Assembly (NCBI GenBank): GCA_963793295.1
Contig: CAWBZX010000013.1
Span: 558,001-622,000, forward strand
Reading direction: 5' to 3'
DNA from: JAHDHW01 sp963793295
Lineage (GTDB): Bacteria > Bacteroidota > Bacteroidia > Chitinophagales > Saprospiraceae
DNA length: 64,000 bases
Numbering within the stretch: the stretch's first letter is position 1; each line of letters starts with the position of its first letter. The notes beneath the pieces are model-generated. The model was given only the letters and a program-made list of their open reading frames with translations, made no database searches and was not told where the DNA came from. A program made the position numbers and the translations under genes. This document shows, in pieces, positions 44,401 to 51,485 of the stretch.

Positions 44401-45461
44401 GTGTAGTTGTAGAAACTGCCAATGTTAATTACACGGGTTCAACTGGACTTGGACTTCCTACAGAAGGTGATGTTACTGAATTTAAAGTAAGAAAAGGAGC
44501 ATCAAAAGGTTCAGATGAGAAGCCTGATGAAATGGGAAGTGGCACAGGAATGAGTTGGTTCCCTGGGTATGCAGTAGACGTTGAAACTGGTAAACGCCTC
44601 AATATTTTCTTTGGAGAAAATTCAACCTACGACTGTTCGGTAGTACCTGCTTTATGCGATAGTGGTGAATTTGGAGAAGAAGGACCTACTGGACGCGATA
44701 TGATTTGGAATCCAAGCTCGCAGCTATTTGTGAACACTGGCTTTCCAAGTATATACAATTGGTATGCAGGAGGGCAGCATTTTATTTATGTAACGGATCA
44801 GGAATACGATGCTTGTGCTGAACTTAAGGGACTTCTTGAAAATTCTTCACAATTAACTAACAGTGTAGGTGTACGTAAAATCAAATGGGTTGGAACTATC
44901 TTTCCAACTTTTGGTGAACGTTTGCTTACCTACGAAGACGGAATAATTCCTAACGATGCAGTGGTAAAACTTCGGGTTGACAATTCCTATAAAAAAGCAA
45001 TTGGTACGGGGGAGAATAATGGATTGAATAAATATCTGTTTACATTTGATGGTGCACAGGCTGATGAAGTCAATACGCAAAGCGAAATTGACAACCAGTT
45101 AGATGCGATCAATGTAGTTCCAAATCCTTACTATGGATTTTCTGCATACGAAACCAGCCAATTTACCAATACCATTAAGATTACCAATTTACCTGCTAAA
45201 TGTACAGTCACGATCTTTAGTCTTGATGGTAAATTTATCCGCCAATACAAGCGCAACGAAGAGAGAATGGACAAAGATGCAAATTATGCTCCGGTGCTTA
45301 AAGGTCAAGTTACACCTGCTATCGAATGGGATCTTAAAAATAATAAAGGTATTTCTGTGGCGAGTGGCGTTTATCTGATTCATATAAATGCAGATGGTTT
45401 GGGAGAGCGAGTCGTTAAGTGGTTTGGAGTTGCACGACAATTCGACCCATCAGGATTATAA
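41430..45461 (+). CDS. Giant secreted protein with T9SS type A-like C-terminal domain
   Basis: The 1343-residue protein has a signal peptide (about 1-22, ending SSLNA). The N-terminal region has a pattern shared by a widespread but unnamed Bacteroidota family: NNVRATLLVGGDIWWD, GQYVVPK, FAGAVWIGGFDSGNN, DFWAGPL. A possible calcium loop FFDDNLNGAYEPHLGDYP lies at about 215-232. A cysteine-rich stretch lies at about 315-395. The C-terminal 115 residues (from about 1226) match a T9SS sorting domain: NVVPNPYYG, TVTIFSLDGKFIRQY, ASGVYLIHI, KWFGVAR. It should cross the outer membrane by T9SS and be surface-attached or released. No enzymatic motif is visible. It lies between the TonB receptor and a PorV-like gene. 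Confidence 0.85.
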   Translation: MHYLKYLFLSIICISSFSSLNAHINPKLNEKNANNGAAQAASFRADCSTAQGKTIIDINNVRATLLVGGDIWWDGDDGQYVVPKPPEGSGLNPVSSLFAGAVWIGGFDSGNNLKMAAQTYGTSNGNTDFWAGPLTEQGTVGEDTCAQWDRFFDVSGANIDQHIRMWQDALENGEDELDPDLIPEDILGWPAQLNQFFFDINKFELPITDQGLAPFFDDNLNGAYEPHLGDYPIIEIRGCEELDILPQYGDQMIFWIYNDAGGVHSETGGIPIQMEIQVEAFGYETNDEINNMTFYRYKLINRALDQIDSCFFAMWIDPDLGCYLDDYIGCDTSRSMMYVYNSDALDGESSCNDCAGVFTYCTNIPILGVDYFRGPLGPKNFCNGVDASGGLCNPSLGQVEDPDTIVELGMSSFTYYNNGGVEPPPPNGTEDPSSAPEHYNYLSGSWRTGLRFTYGGNGYNPASTEFINYAFTEAPNDINGWSMCQEGLADGDRRTVQASGPFRLDPGAINELIIGAVWVPDIDYPCPSISKLTFADDIAQALFDNCFDITDGPDAPDACFIELDQEIIMTLSNEANSNNFEERYLERDLRAPTTLPDTVASYQFEGYKVYQLQSSDVTSVDFNNPEKARLIYQVDIKNSISEIFNWSPVENPQPGGTEIWVPESKVQGADNGIRHTFTIKEDQFGLASRNLINHKKYYFSVIAYGYNNYEDFDPQPPISGQRTPYIEGRRNIGPNSGGNAYVVIPRPIVDLGLKAEYGDGPIITRVEGVGIGSRFIDVSDEVREMIFEETTDGKITYLNGSGPIEVKVYNPIDIIDGNFELTFEDPSGNGVIDKNSTWRLKYLDDPSSDDVLSAESIEKLNEQTIAEYGFSISIVQTFEAGAKVDDLNGAVGFDINYKDVSGSEWVSPIPLIGSINFIGQQTATADPKLGLANMSGGLFYPYRLCDYVPPLIISPAWQSQSNSTVNAQNSLDQLNNVDIVFTSDKTKWSRCVVVETANVNYTGSTGLGLPTEGDVTEFKVRKGASKGSDEKPDEMGSGTGMSWFPGYAVDVETGKRLNIFFGENSTYDCSVVPALCDSGEFGEEGPTGRDMIWNPSSQLFVNTGFPSIYNWYAGGQHFIYVTDQEYDACAELKGLLENSSQLTNSVGVRKIKWVGTIFPTFGERLLTYEDGIIPNDAVVKLRVDNSYKKAIGTGENNGLNKYLFTFDGAQADEVNTQSEIDNQLDAINVVPNPYYGFSAYETSQFTNTIKITNLPAKCTVTIFSLDGKFIRQYKRNEERMDKDANYAPVLKGQVTPAIEWDLKNNKGISVASGVYLIHINADGLGERVVKWFGVARQFDPSGL

Positions 45462-45469
45462 TAATGAAA

Positions 45470-45515
45470 AATAATGGTGAGATTGTCTTCACTTATTAGC
45501 AATCTCATCATTATT
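45470..45515 (+). repeat. Stable hairpin between the cargo gene and the PorV-like gene
   Basis: The 16-nt arms (45470-45485 and 45500-45515) pair throughout, with one G-U, around a 14-nt loop. The stem is flanked by A and T stretches, but no proper T run follows. It may be an attenuator, an mRNA-stabilising 3' structure or a partial terminator that sets the level of the downstream gene. Confidence 0.7.
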
Positions 45516-45560
45516 TATAATTGAAAGAAACATCTTAAAAATATAGTTAAAAAAATTACT

Positions 45561-46622
45561 ATGAATAAGCATATATACCTACTAATCATGATGTTCCTTA
45601 CCATAGGAACTGTAGCTGAAATAAATGCTGGGAATCCAGATCGGCAAGGTGAAGCAGGAGCTGCACAGTTACTACTCAATCCTTGGGCACGAACTGCAGG
45701 GTTACATACTATGTCCACCTCCTTTGTATCAGGAGCAGAATCTACGATAATAAATCCTGCTGGTATGGTTCGAATCAATAAATCAGAATTTATTGTTGCT
45801 CATACTAGATATTTGGACGGTACAGATATCGCATTTAATGCTTTTGGCCTTGCTCAAAAAACGGGAAAAAATGGTGCCTTTGGTTTAAGTATTATGGCAA
45901 TTAATATGGGAGATATTCCCGTGACCACAGAAAACCAACCCGAAGGAACGGGAGCTACATTCTCTCCATCTTTATTCAATATGGGGATATCTTACGCTCA
46001 TATGTTTGACAACAAAATTTCCGTTGGACTGACTTTCCGCGTTGTTGCTGAATCTACAGCCGATATTAGTGCCTTTGGAATGGGCTTTGACGCTGGAGTT
46101 CAATACGTAACAGGTGCTGATGACAATTTTAAGTTTGGAATATCTCTTCGCAATATAGGAACACCTATGCGTTTTACAGGTCAAGGGCTGGCAACAGCGG
46201 CGCCAAATCCTAATGATAATAATGTCAATTATCCACTCACCTATTTTCAAAGGTCTCAGAAATATGAACTTCCTTCTGTTTTGAACATTGGCGCTTCATA
46301 TGATTTCATTATTAATCCTAAAAATAGATTGACTATAGTTGGTAACTTTACATCAAACTCCTTTTCACAGGATCAAATTGGCGGAGGTATAGAATATTCT
46401 TTTAATAAAATGTTTATGTTACGTGGAGGATATAAATACGAATTTGGTTCGTTTGAAAACGATAGTGTTGAAGCTCCGGTATATACTGGGGTAAGTGCAG
46501 GAGTTTCTATTGAAGTTCCGTTGAAAAAAGAAAGTAACAACAGATTCGGTATCGATTATGCTTATCGTGCGACCAGAGTATGGAATGGAACTCATAATGT
46601 TGCGATAAGATTTGCTTTTTAA
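45561..46622 (+). CDS. PorV/PorQ-family outer-membrane barrel protein
   Basis: The 353-residue protein has a signal peptide (1-23, ending AEINA). The conserved PorV-type N-terminus reads AQLLLNPWARTAGL. The STIINPAGM segment is characteristic of the FadL-like PorV/PorQ family. Alternating strands follow and end in HNVAIRFAF. PorV shuttles T9SS cargo from the translocon to the attachment complex. A paralogue encoded right after a cargo gene suggests a dedicated shuttle, but it could also be the main PorV or a PorQ-like protein. The preceding hairpin and the perfect stem after it bracket this gene. Confidence 0.87.
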   Translation: MNKHIYLLIMMFLTIGTVAEINAGNPDRQGEAGAAQLLLNPWARTAGLHTMSTSFVSGAESTIINPAGMVRINKSEFIVAHTRYLDGTDIAFNAFGLAQKTGKNGAFGLSIMAINMGDIPVTTENQPEGTGATFSPSLFNMGISYAHMFDNKISVGLTFRVVAESTADISAFGMGFDAGVQYVTGADDNFKFGISLRNIGTPMRFTGQGLATAAPNPNDNNVNYPLTYFQRSQKYELPSVLNIGASYDFIINPKNRLTIVGNFTSNSFSQDQIGGGIEYSFNKMFMLRGGYKYEFGSFENDSVEAPVYTGVSAGVSIEVPLKKESNNRFGIDYAYRATRVWNGTHNVAIRFAF

Positions 46623-46695
46623 ACAATTCGAAAAGACTTTAAAAGCTAATTTTTCCACTATTTGAAAGATATTTAGTATCTTTAAAAGGTGTTGA

Positions 46696-46740
46696 AATAA
46701 AGAACGTTTCTATCGTAAAAAGATAGAAACGTTCTTTATT
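46696..46740 (+). terminator. Perfect 19-bp hairpin after the PorV-like gene
   Basis: Arms 46696-46714 and 46722-46740 are exact complements around the 7-nt loop GTAAAAA. The stem ends in TTCTTTATT. No long T tail follows, but the stem itself is T-rich at its end. It lies 73 bp after the PorV-like stop and is the likely end of the operon transcript. Confidence 0.72.
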
Positions 46741-46868
46741 ATGTGTGTATTTATCTTATGCTGAGTGATCGGGTTTTTTAACGGTCGATTGATATTCCCC
46801 TCGGCAGAAGAAAAGTTTGTCTCAAAAAATTTTATAACTTAAATTTTAGAAAAAGTACTTGGCTTTCA

Positions 46869-46876
46869 TATATTTG
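46869..46876 (+). promoter_or_regulatory. -7 promoter box TATATTTG for greA
   Basis: This perfect TAnnTTTG is followed by TTGGCC, 38 bp before the greA ATG at 46915. No -33 TTG is found at normal spacing. It opens a new unit after the hairpin. Confidence 0.55.
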
Positions 46877-46914
46877 TTGGCCGTGGTAAATTTTAATATT
46901 CTAAACTAGTGGCT

Positions 46915-47391
46915 ATGTCAAAATACAATTATTTAACACAAGATGGTTATAATAGATTAGTGGAAGAATTGGAAGAGTTGAAAAGCACCGGACGTCAGAA
47001 AGTAGCTAAAGCAATAGCAGAAGCCAGAGAGAAAGGTGACCTTTCAGAAAATGCTGAATACGACGCTGCTAAAGATGCGCAAGGCATGTTGGAATTGAAA
47101 ATAAACGAATTAGAAAAAGTGATGGCAAATGCGCGAGTACTCGATGCCAGTCAACTCGATAGTTCCAAAGTTGTTGTTCTTTCAAATGTAACAATCAAAA
47201 ATATAAAAAACAACAAGGAGATTACTTATCAATTGGTTTCTGAGTCTGAAGCAGACTTAAAAGCTAAAAAAATTTCAGTAACCTCACCCATGGGAAATGG
47301 TCTGCTAGGTAAAAAAATAGGGGAAATCGCTGTCGTTGAAACACCAGGAGGCAACATTGAATTTGAAATTGTAAACATTTCAGTCGGATAA
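46915..47391 (+). CDS. greA: Transcription elongation factor GreA
   Basis: The protein has 158 residues from the ATG at 46915. A GTG at 46909 would add two residues. The N-terminal coiled coil (QDGYNRLVEELEELKS, AREKGDLSENAEYDAAKDAQ) carries the acidic tip residues. The C-terminal FKBP-like domain contains SPMGNGLLGKKIGE. It stimulates cleavage of backtracked RNA by RNA polymerase. The HIT gene starts 4 bp after its stop, which indicates an operon. Confidence 0.95.
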   Translation: MSKYNYLTQDGYNRLVEELEELKSTGRQKVAKAIAEAREKGDLSENAEYDAAKDAQGMLELKINELEKVMANARVLDASQLDSSKVVVLSNVTIKNIKNNKEITYQLVSESEADLKAKKISVTSPMGNGLLGKKIGEIAVVETPGGNIEFEIVNISVG

Positions 47392-47395
47392 TCAT

Positions 47396-47788
47396 ATGCC
47401 AAGTATTTTTTCCAAAATAGTCAATGGTGAGATTCCATGCCACAAGATTTATGAATCCGAAAATTATCTCGCATTTTTGGATATTAGCCCTTTAGCAGAG
47501 GGCCATACACTGGTTATCCCCAAAAAAGAAATTGATTATATTTTTAATATCGAAGATGATTTGTTATCAGGAATGATGCTGTTTGCAAAAAAAGTAGCAA
47601 AAGCTATCGAAACAACAATCACGTGCAAAAGAATAGGAATAGCAGTGATTGGTCTTGAAGTCCCGCATGCACATATTCACTTGGTTCCGATCAATGAAAT
47701 TGGAGATATTAATTTTAGTAAAACCAAAATGCAGTTAACCCAAGAAAAGTTGGCTGATACAGCAAGAAGAATACGAAGCAACTTATGA
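47396..47788 (+). CDS. HIT family hydrolase
   Basis: The 130-residue protein has the histidine triad HAHIH (91-95) in LEVPHAHIHLVPIN. The start (SIFSKIVNGEIPCHKIYE) and LAFLDISPLAEGHTLVIPK are typical of HINT-like nucleotide hydrolases. It hydrolyses nucleoside monophosphate derivatives. The Cys-His in the HINT zinc site is only partly kept. It is 4 bp downstream of greA. The last 6 bp overlap the convergent ruvC. Confidence 0.93.
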   Translation: MPSIFSKIVNGEIPCHKIYESENYLAFLDISPLAEGHTLVIPKKEIDYIFNIEDDLLSGMMLFAKKVAKAIETTITCKRIGIAVIGLEVPHAHIHLVPINEIGDINFSKTKMQLTQEKLADTARRIRSNL

Positions 47789-48340
47789 TACTCTTCCTGG
47801 ATTGTCTTTTGCATAGTTAGACCAATCGTTATACTTCTTTTTCCCTGAAAGTAAACTTGACGACTGAAAATAATGACAAACAGCAGTAGCTAAAGCGTCC
47901 GTTGCGTCAAGCAATTTATCATCAAATTTTTCATGAAGGATATTACAGAGCATAGCAGCGACTTGTTCTTTAGAAGCATTTCCGTTACCGGTAATGGATT
48001 GTTTGATCTTTTTAGGAGAATATTCTGTAACCTCAATGTCTTTTGTTATGGCGGCTGCAATAGCAACACCTTGAGCCCTTCCCAGTTTTAGCATCGATTG
48101 AACATTTTTGCCATAGAATGGGGCTTCTACTGCCACCTGATTTGGATCATGCTGAGCAATCAATTCCTGTAATCTTTCAAAAATTCTTTTCAATTTCAAT
48201 TGTTGAGAGGACAGATGCTTCATACTGATAACACCAAATTCTACCAAAGCGAGCTTGTTATTATTAGTCTGAATAATAGCGTATCCTAAAACGTTGGTTC
48301 CTGGATCAATTCCTAATATACGGTGTTTTTTACTTGTCAT
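47783..48340 (-). CDS. ruvC: Holliday junction resolvase RuvC
   Basis: The 185-residue endonuclease has its catalytic acidic tetrad at D12 (GIDPGTNVLGYAI), E72 (VAVEAPFYG), D145 and D148 (LLDATDALATAV). The spacing matches E. coli RuvC. It cleaves Holliday junctions with RuvAB, which are not in the window. The C-terminus has about 15 additional basic and polar residues. The upstream region shared with the divergent flippase gene is 175 bp of AT-rich DNA. Confidence 0.95.
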   Translation of the reverse strand: MTSKKHRILGIDPGTNVLGYAIIQTNNNKLALVEFGVISMKHLSSQQLKLKRIFERLQELIAQHDPNQVAVEAPFYGKNVQSMLKLGRAQGVAIAAAITKDIEVTEYSPKKIKQSITGNGNASKEQVAAMLCNILHEKFDDKLLDATDALATAVCHYFQSSSLLSGKKKYNDWSNYAKDNPGRVS

Positions 48341-48502
48341 AATTTGAAAGCAAGGTAAATGCTTTGAATGATTAAAACAAATATTTTTAAAATAATCACT
48401 TTTAAAACATAACCATGATAATAAATCGTTTTAAAAAGCCTTACCAGCTCAAAATTTTTGCGAATAATATTACTTTTAGGAACTTTTGTTAAGAAGCATC
48501 CC

Positions 48503-48508
48503 AAAGGA
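48503..48508 (+). promoter_or_regulatory. Shine-Dalgarno site supporting a TTG start at 48516
   Basis: AAAGGA lies 7 nt before the TTG at 48516. There is no in-frame ATG near the N-terminus of the flippase-like gene, so this site decides the start. Confidence 0.5.
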
Positions 48509-48515
48509 TTAAAAA

Positions 48516-49520
48516 TTGAATATTTTAATACAAAACAAAACAATCAACTTTGTAATAAAACTCAGCATTATTGCCTTACTGGCGTGGGTAATCTATAGAA
48601 ATATTTTTGGGAAACAAGACATAGATGAGATTTGGTACTTGTTTATAGAAAACCTGAAGAAGCAGAATATTTCCTGGCTTTTAGCTGCTATTTTTTTGAT
48701 GCCCATAAACTGGATTTTTGAAACGCTAAAGTGGCGGGTATTAATCCAAAGTATAGAACAGTTGAGTTTCAGAAAATCCTTGGCAGCAATTATTGCAGGA
48801 GTCACGTTGAGTATTTTCACACCCAACAGGATTGGCGAATACGGTGGGCGGGTTTTATTTGTGAGACCTGAGAATAACTGGAAAACGGTGATCGCAACTT
48901 TAGTAGGAAGTTTTAGCCAATTATTAGTAATTCTTTCAATGGGAATATTAGGCTTTGGCTATTTTGTAGGCAATTATTTTGACATTGAAACCCATCTTTT
49001 ACGAGGCGTTTTATTTCTAATGATTTCTTTAATCGGTTTAATGCTGTTTGGTTTTTACAACATAGAGTTAATAATTCCAGTGTTTAAAAAAATACCTCAT
49101 ATTTATAGATTCAAGCGGTTTTTTAAGCATATAGTGGTACTCAAAAATTATCATTCCAAAACGTTAAGCCAGGCGCTTGGATTTGCATTTTTACGATATA
49201 TGGTTTACACCATCCAATACCTTCTTTTGCTTCATTTTTTCGGTATTAACGTAACTTTAATTGATGGTCTTTCAGGAATTGCTACTATTTTCATTTTACA
49301 AACAAGCATCCCTTTACCGCCCTTGATCGGATTGATTGTGAGAAGTGAAATAGCTATTCTTGTATGGGGAATTTTCAGTACAAATGAACTAAGTATACTA
49401 GCTACAACGTTTGTATTATGGATACTAAATCTAATAATTCCAGCGTTATTAGGAGCGGTATTTATAGCTAATATCAATGTTTTAAAATCTTTAGGTTATG
49501 ACAAAAAGAAAAATGAATAA
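48516..49520 (+). CDS. Flippase-like membrane protein (LPG synthase N-terminal domain family)
   Basis: The 334-residue polytopic protein has about eight helices. Family traits include IFTPNRIGEYGGRVLFVRPE (corresponding to the SPxRxGE motif) and a C-terminal region with SIPLPPLIGLIVRSEIAILVW. It resembles the aglN/UPF0104 group of lipid-linked transport proteins and lacks a soluble aminoacyl-transfer domain. It uses TTG as start, supported by AAAGGA. It overlaps the DUF3108 gene by 23 bp, so the two are probably coupled. Confidence 0.85.
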   Translation: MNILIQNKTINFVIKLSIIALLAWVIYRNIFGKQDIDEIWYLFIENLKKQNISWLLAAIFLMPINWIFETLKWRVLIQSIEQLSFRKSLAAIIAGVTLSIFTPNRIGEYGGRVLFVRPENNWKTVIATLVGSFSQLLVILSMGILGFGYFVGNYFDIETHLLRGVLFLMISLIGLMLFGFYNIELIIPVFKKIPHIYRFKRFFKHIVVLKNYHSKTLSQALGFAFLRYMVYTIQYLLLLHFFGINVTLIDGLSGIATIFILQTSIPLPPLIGLIVRSEIAILVWGIFSTNELSILATTFVLWILNLIIPALLGAVFIANINVLKSLGYDKKKNE

Positions 49521-50379
49521 ATGCTTTTTTGGTTTGGCAATGGTGTTTTTAATAATGGCTTTTGACCTGCCCTATCCGGCATCATCAGAAGTTGATGAAA
49601 ATATCATTTCCACTAGTGACCAAATGGATGAGCAACAATGTTATATTGAAAACAGAACTTTTCAGGCTGGGGAGCAAATTACTTATAAGTTGTATTATAA
49701 CTGGAACTTTGTCTGGTTGGCAGCAGGAGAAGTAGTTTTTAATGTATCAGAAAAAAATGGAAAATACCATATTTCTGCTGTAGGAAGAACCTATAAAACG
49801 TATGAATGGTTTTTTAAAGTACGAGACAATTACGAAACATACATCGACAAAGAAACCTTATTGCCTCATACTTCCATTCGTGATGTCCATGAAGGTGGAT
49901 ATCGTTTGTATGATAAAGTAGATTTTGACCATGAAAAAAATAAGGCCACATCTGAAAGAGGAAAAACCAAATATGAAACAACTACCCAGGAATATAATTT
50001 GGATGGTTGCATGCATGATGTGCTTTCAGTCGTATACTATACACGGAACCTTGACTTTGACAGATACAATGAAGGGCAGGAATTTCCAGTTAAAGTTTTT
50101 ATGGATAAAGAAGTATGGCCATTAAATGTAAAGTATAAGGGAAAAGAAGAAGCGAAAAAGATAAAGGGCATGGGCAAATTCAAAACAATAAAATTTAGTC
50201 CTGAAGTTATTGAAGGAGAAGTTTTCAAAGCGGATGCAGAGATGAATATTTGGGTGTCTGATGATGGAAATAGGATTCCTTTATTGATAGAATCTCCGGT
50301 TTCTGTTGGGTCGGTAAAAGCGGTGCTTAAAGATTATAAAGGCCTTAAATATGAAATGACTTCGAAAGTTAAAAAATAG
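49498..50379 (+). CDS. DUF3108 domain exported protein
   Basis: The 293-residue protein has a signal peptide (hydrophobic 9-21, ending in LPYPASS). The DUF3108 beta-barrel-like domain contains FQAGEQITYKLYYNWNFVWL and the internal YETYIDKETLLPH. It ends in VKAVLKDYKG. DUF3108 proteins are periplasmic or outer-membrane associated, and their function is not well defined. The ATG at 49498 overlaps the flippase gene by 23 bp, and a second ATG at 49513 also exists. A terminator follows at 50411-50452. Confidence 0.88.
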   Translation: MTKRKMNKCFFGLAMVFLIMAFDLPYPASSEVDENIISTSDQMDEQQCYIENRTFQAGEQITYKLYYNWNFVWLAAGEVVFNVSEKNGKYHISAVGRTYKTYEWFFKVRDNYETYIDKETLLPHTSIRDVHEGGYRLYDKVDFDHEKNKATSERGKTKYETTTQEYNLDGCMHDVLSVVYYTRNLDFDRYNEGQEFPVKVFMDKEVWPLNVKYKGKEEAKKIKGMGKFKTIKFSPEVIEGEVFKADAEMNIWVSDDGNRIPLLIESPVSVGSVKAVLKDYKGLKYEMTSKVKK

Positions 50380-50410
50380 AAAACACACTTTTGTTATTAA
50401 ATACTTTAGT

Positions 50411-50452
50411 GAAAAGCTGTAGGAAATTAATCTTACAGCTTTTCTTATTTTT
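50411..50452 (+). terminator. Rho-independent terminator after the DUF3108 gene
   Basis: A 14-bp stem (50411-50424 with 50431-50444, one G-U) has a loop of 6 nt and is followed by TTATTTTT. The T-rich tail overlaps a TATTTTTG sequence (50446-50453) that looks like a -7 box for the next gene. Confidence 0.85.
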
Positions 50453-50468
50453 GTAATAAAACGATAAG

Positions 50469-51080
50469 ATGGGAAGAAAGATAATTATTGTTTTGGTCAT
50501 GATAATGATAGCTTTGTCTGTTTTTTTTGCAACGAGCTATTATTATACCGTTGGGGAGGTGACAGCCGAAGAGCAGTCTCAGGTGTTAGTGGAAAAAATT
50601 AAGGCGGTCTCCAAGTTAGTAACTGTCGAAGGTTATTTTTCTGAAATTTACGATTATAAAGATTATTGGAATTATGATATAAGTCCCTTTCGAAAGAAAG
50701 CTTTGATCAGGGTGAAGGCCAAAGTTTCTGTAGGATATGATTTGACTAAGATGAGCATTGAAGCGATTCCGGAGCAAAAATTATTAATCATCAGCGATTT
50801 GCCTGATCCCACCATTATTTCAATTGACCACGATCTGGATTATTATGATATCACAGAAGGAACGTTCAATACCTTTTCCGAAAAGGATTATACCATGATG
50901 AATAAAAATGCAAAGGAAAAAATCCGGCAATCAGCGATTAGTAGTGATTTATTTCTGGCCGCCGAAGAGCAAAGTAATAATATGCTGGATCTGGTAAAGT
51001 TTATGGTAGAAGGAGCCGGCTGGCAACTTCAATTTCAACCCAGAGGAGGTTTACTTCCTATTGATACTTTGCGTAACTAG
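50469..51080 (+). CDS. DUF4230 domain membrane-anchored protein
   Basis: The 203-residue protein has an N-terminal membrane helix (4-25, IIIVLVMIMIALSVFFATSY). The extracytoplasmic DUF4230 domain has the family segments LVTVEGYFSEIYDYKDYW, KALIRVKAKVSVGYDL and SDLPDPTI. C-terminal helices and a short polar tail follow. The function of DUF4230 is unknown. It is 17 bp before a rhodanese gene, likely the same transcript. Confidence 0.87.
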   Translation: MGRKIIIVLVMIMIALSVFFATSYYYTVGEVTAEEQSQVLVEKIKAVSKLVTVEGYFSEIYDYKDYWNYDISPFRKKALIRVKAKVSVGYDLTKMSIEAIPEQKLLIISDLPDPTIISIDHDLDYYDITEGTFNTFSEKDYTMMNKNAKEKIRQSAISSDLFLAAEEQSNNMLDLVKFMVEGAGWQLQFQPRGGLLPIDTLRN

Positions 51081-51097
51081 TTTATAAAGATACTTTA

Positions 51098-51391
51098 ATG
51101 AAACAATTGACTTATGAGGAGTTGAAAAGGTGGGAGGCTGAAAAGAAATCTTTCCAATTAATAGATGTTCGAGAAAAAGAAGAGCACCTTGCCTTTAATA
51201 TTGGAGGAGCATTAATTCCATTAGGCGAAATTCAAAAAAACGTTGAAAAACTAGAACTACATCTTCCAATCGTATTCTATTGCAAAAGAGGAATTCGAAG
51301 TCAAATAGCGATCCAAAGACTTTCTAAGCGGATCAATACGGCTAATTTTTATAATCTTCACAACGGAATCCTCCATTTAATGCCAGTTTAG
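51098..51391 (+). CDS. Rhodanese-like sulfurtransferase, single domain
   Basis: The 97-residue protein is a minimal rhodanese domain with LIDVREKEEHLAFNI and the active-site Cys62 in VFYCKRGIRSQ. The loop matches the family pattern CxxGxRS. It may transfer sulfane sulfur or act as a carrier in the cytoplasm, as it has no signal peptide. It lies 17 bp after the DUF4230 gene. Confidence 0.9.
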   Translation: MKQLTYEELKRWEAEKKSFQLIDVREKEEHLAFNIGGALIPLGEIQKNVEKLELHLPIVFYCKRGIRSQIAIQRLSKRINTANFYNLHNGILHLMPV

Positions 51392-51485
51392 AATATTCCG
51401 GGTGAAATTAAACATAGCTTTTTAACTAAAGTTTACGCTAAAAAATCTATTTTTAGTGCTCTTTTGGATACAAATTAAATTACAT

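Noticed and set aside
37666..45461. SusC/SusD-type polysaccharide utilisation pair
   Set aside because: The second protein has no lipobox and no SusD-like helices, and it carries a T9SS C-terminal domain. The receptor lacks SusC-specific partners and no glycosidase genes are nearby.
48337..48543. Minus-strand ORF of 68 codons upstream of ruvC
   Set aside because: It overlaps the ruvC start and the flippase region. Its composition is that of AT-rich non-coding DNA, with no motif.
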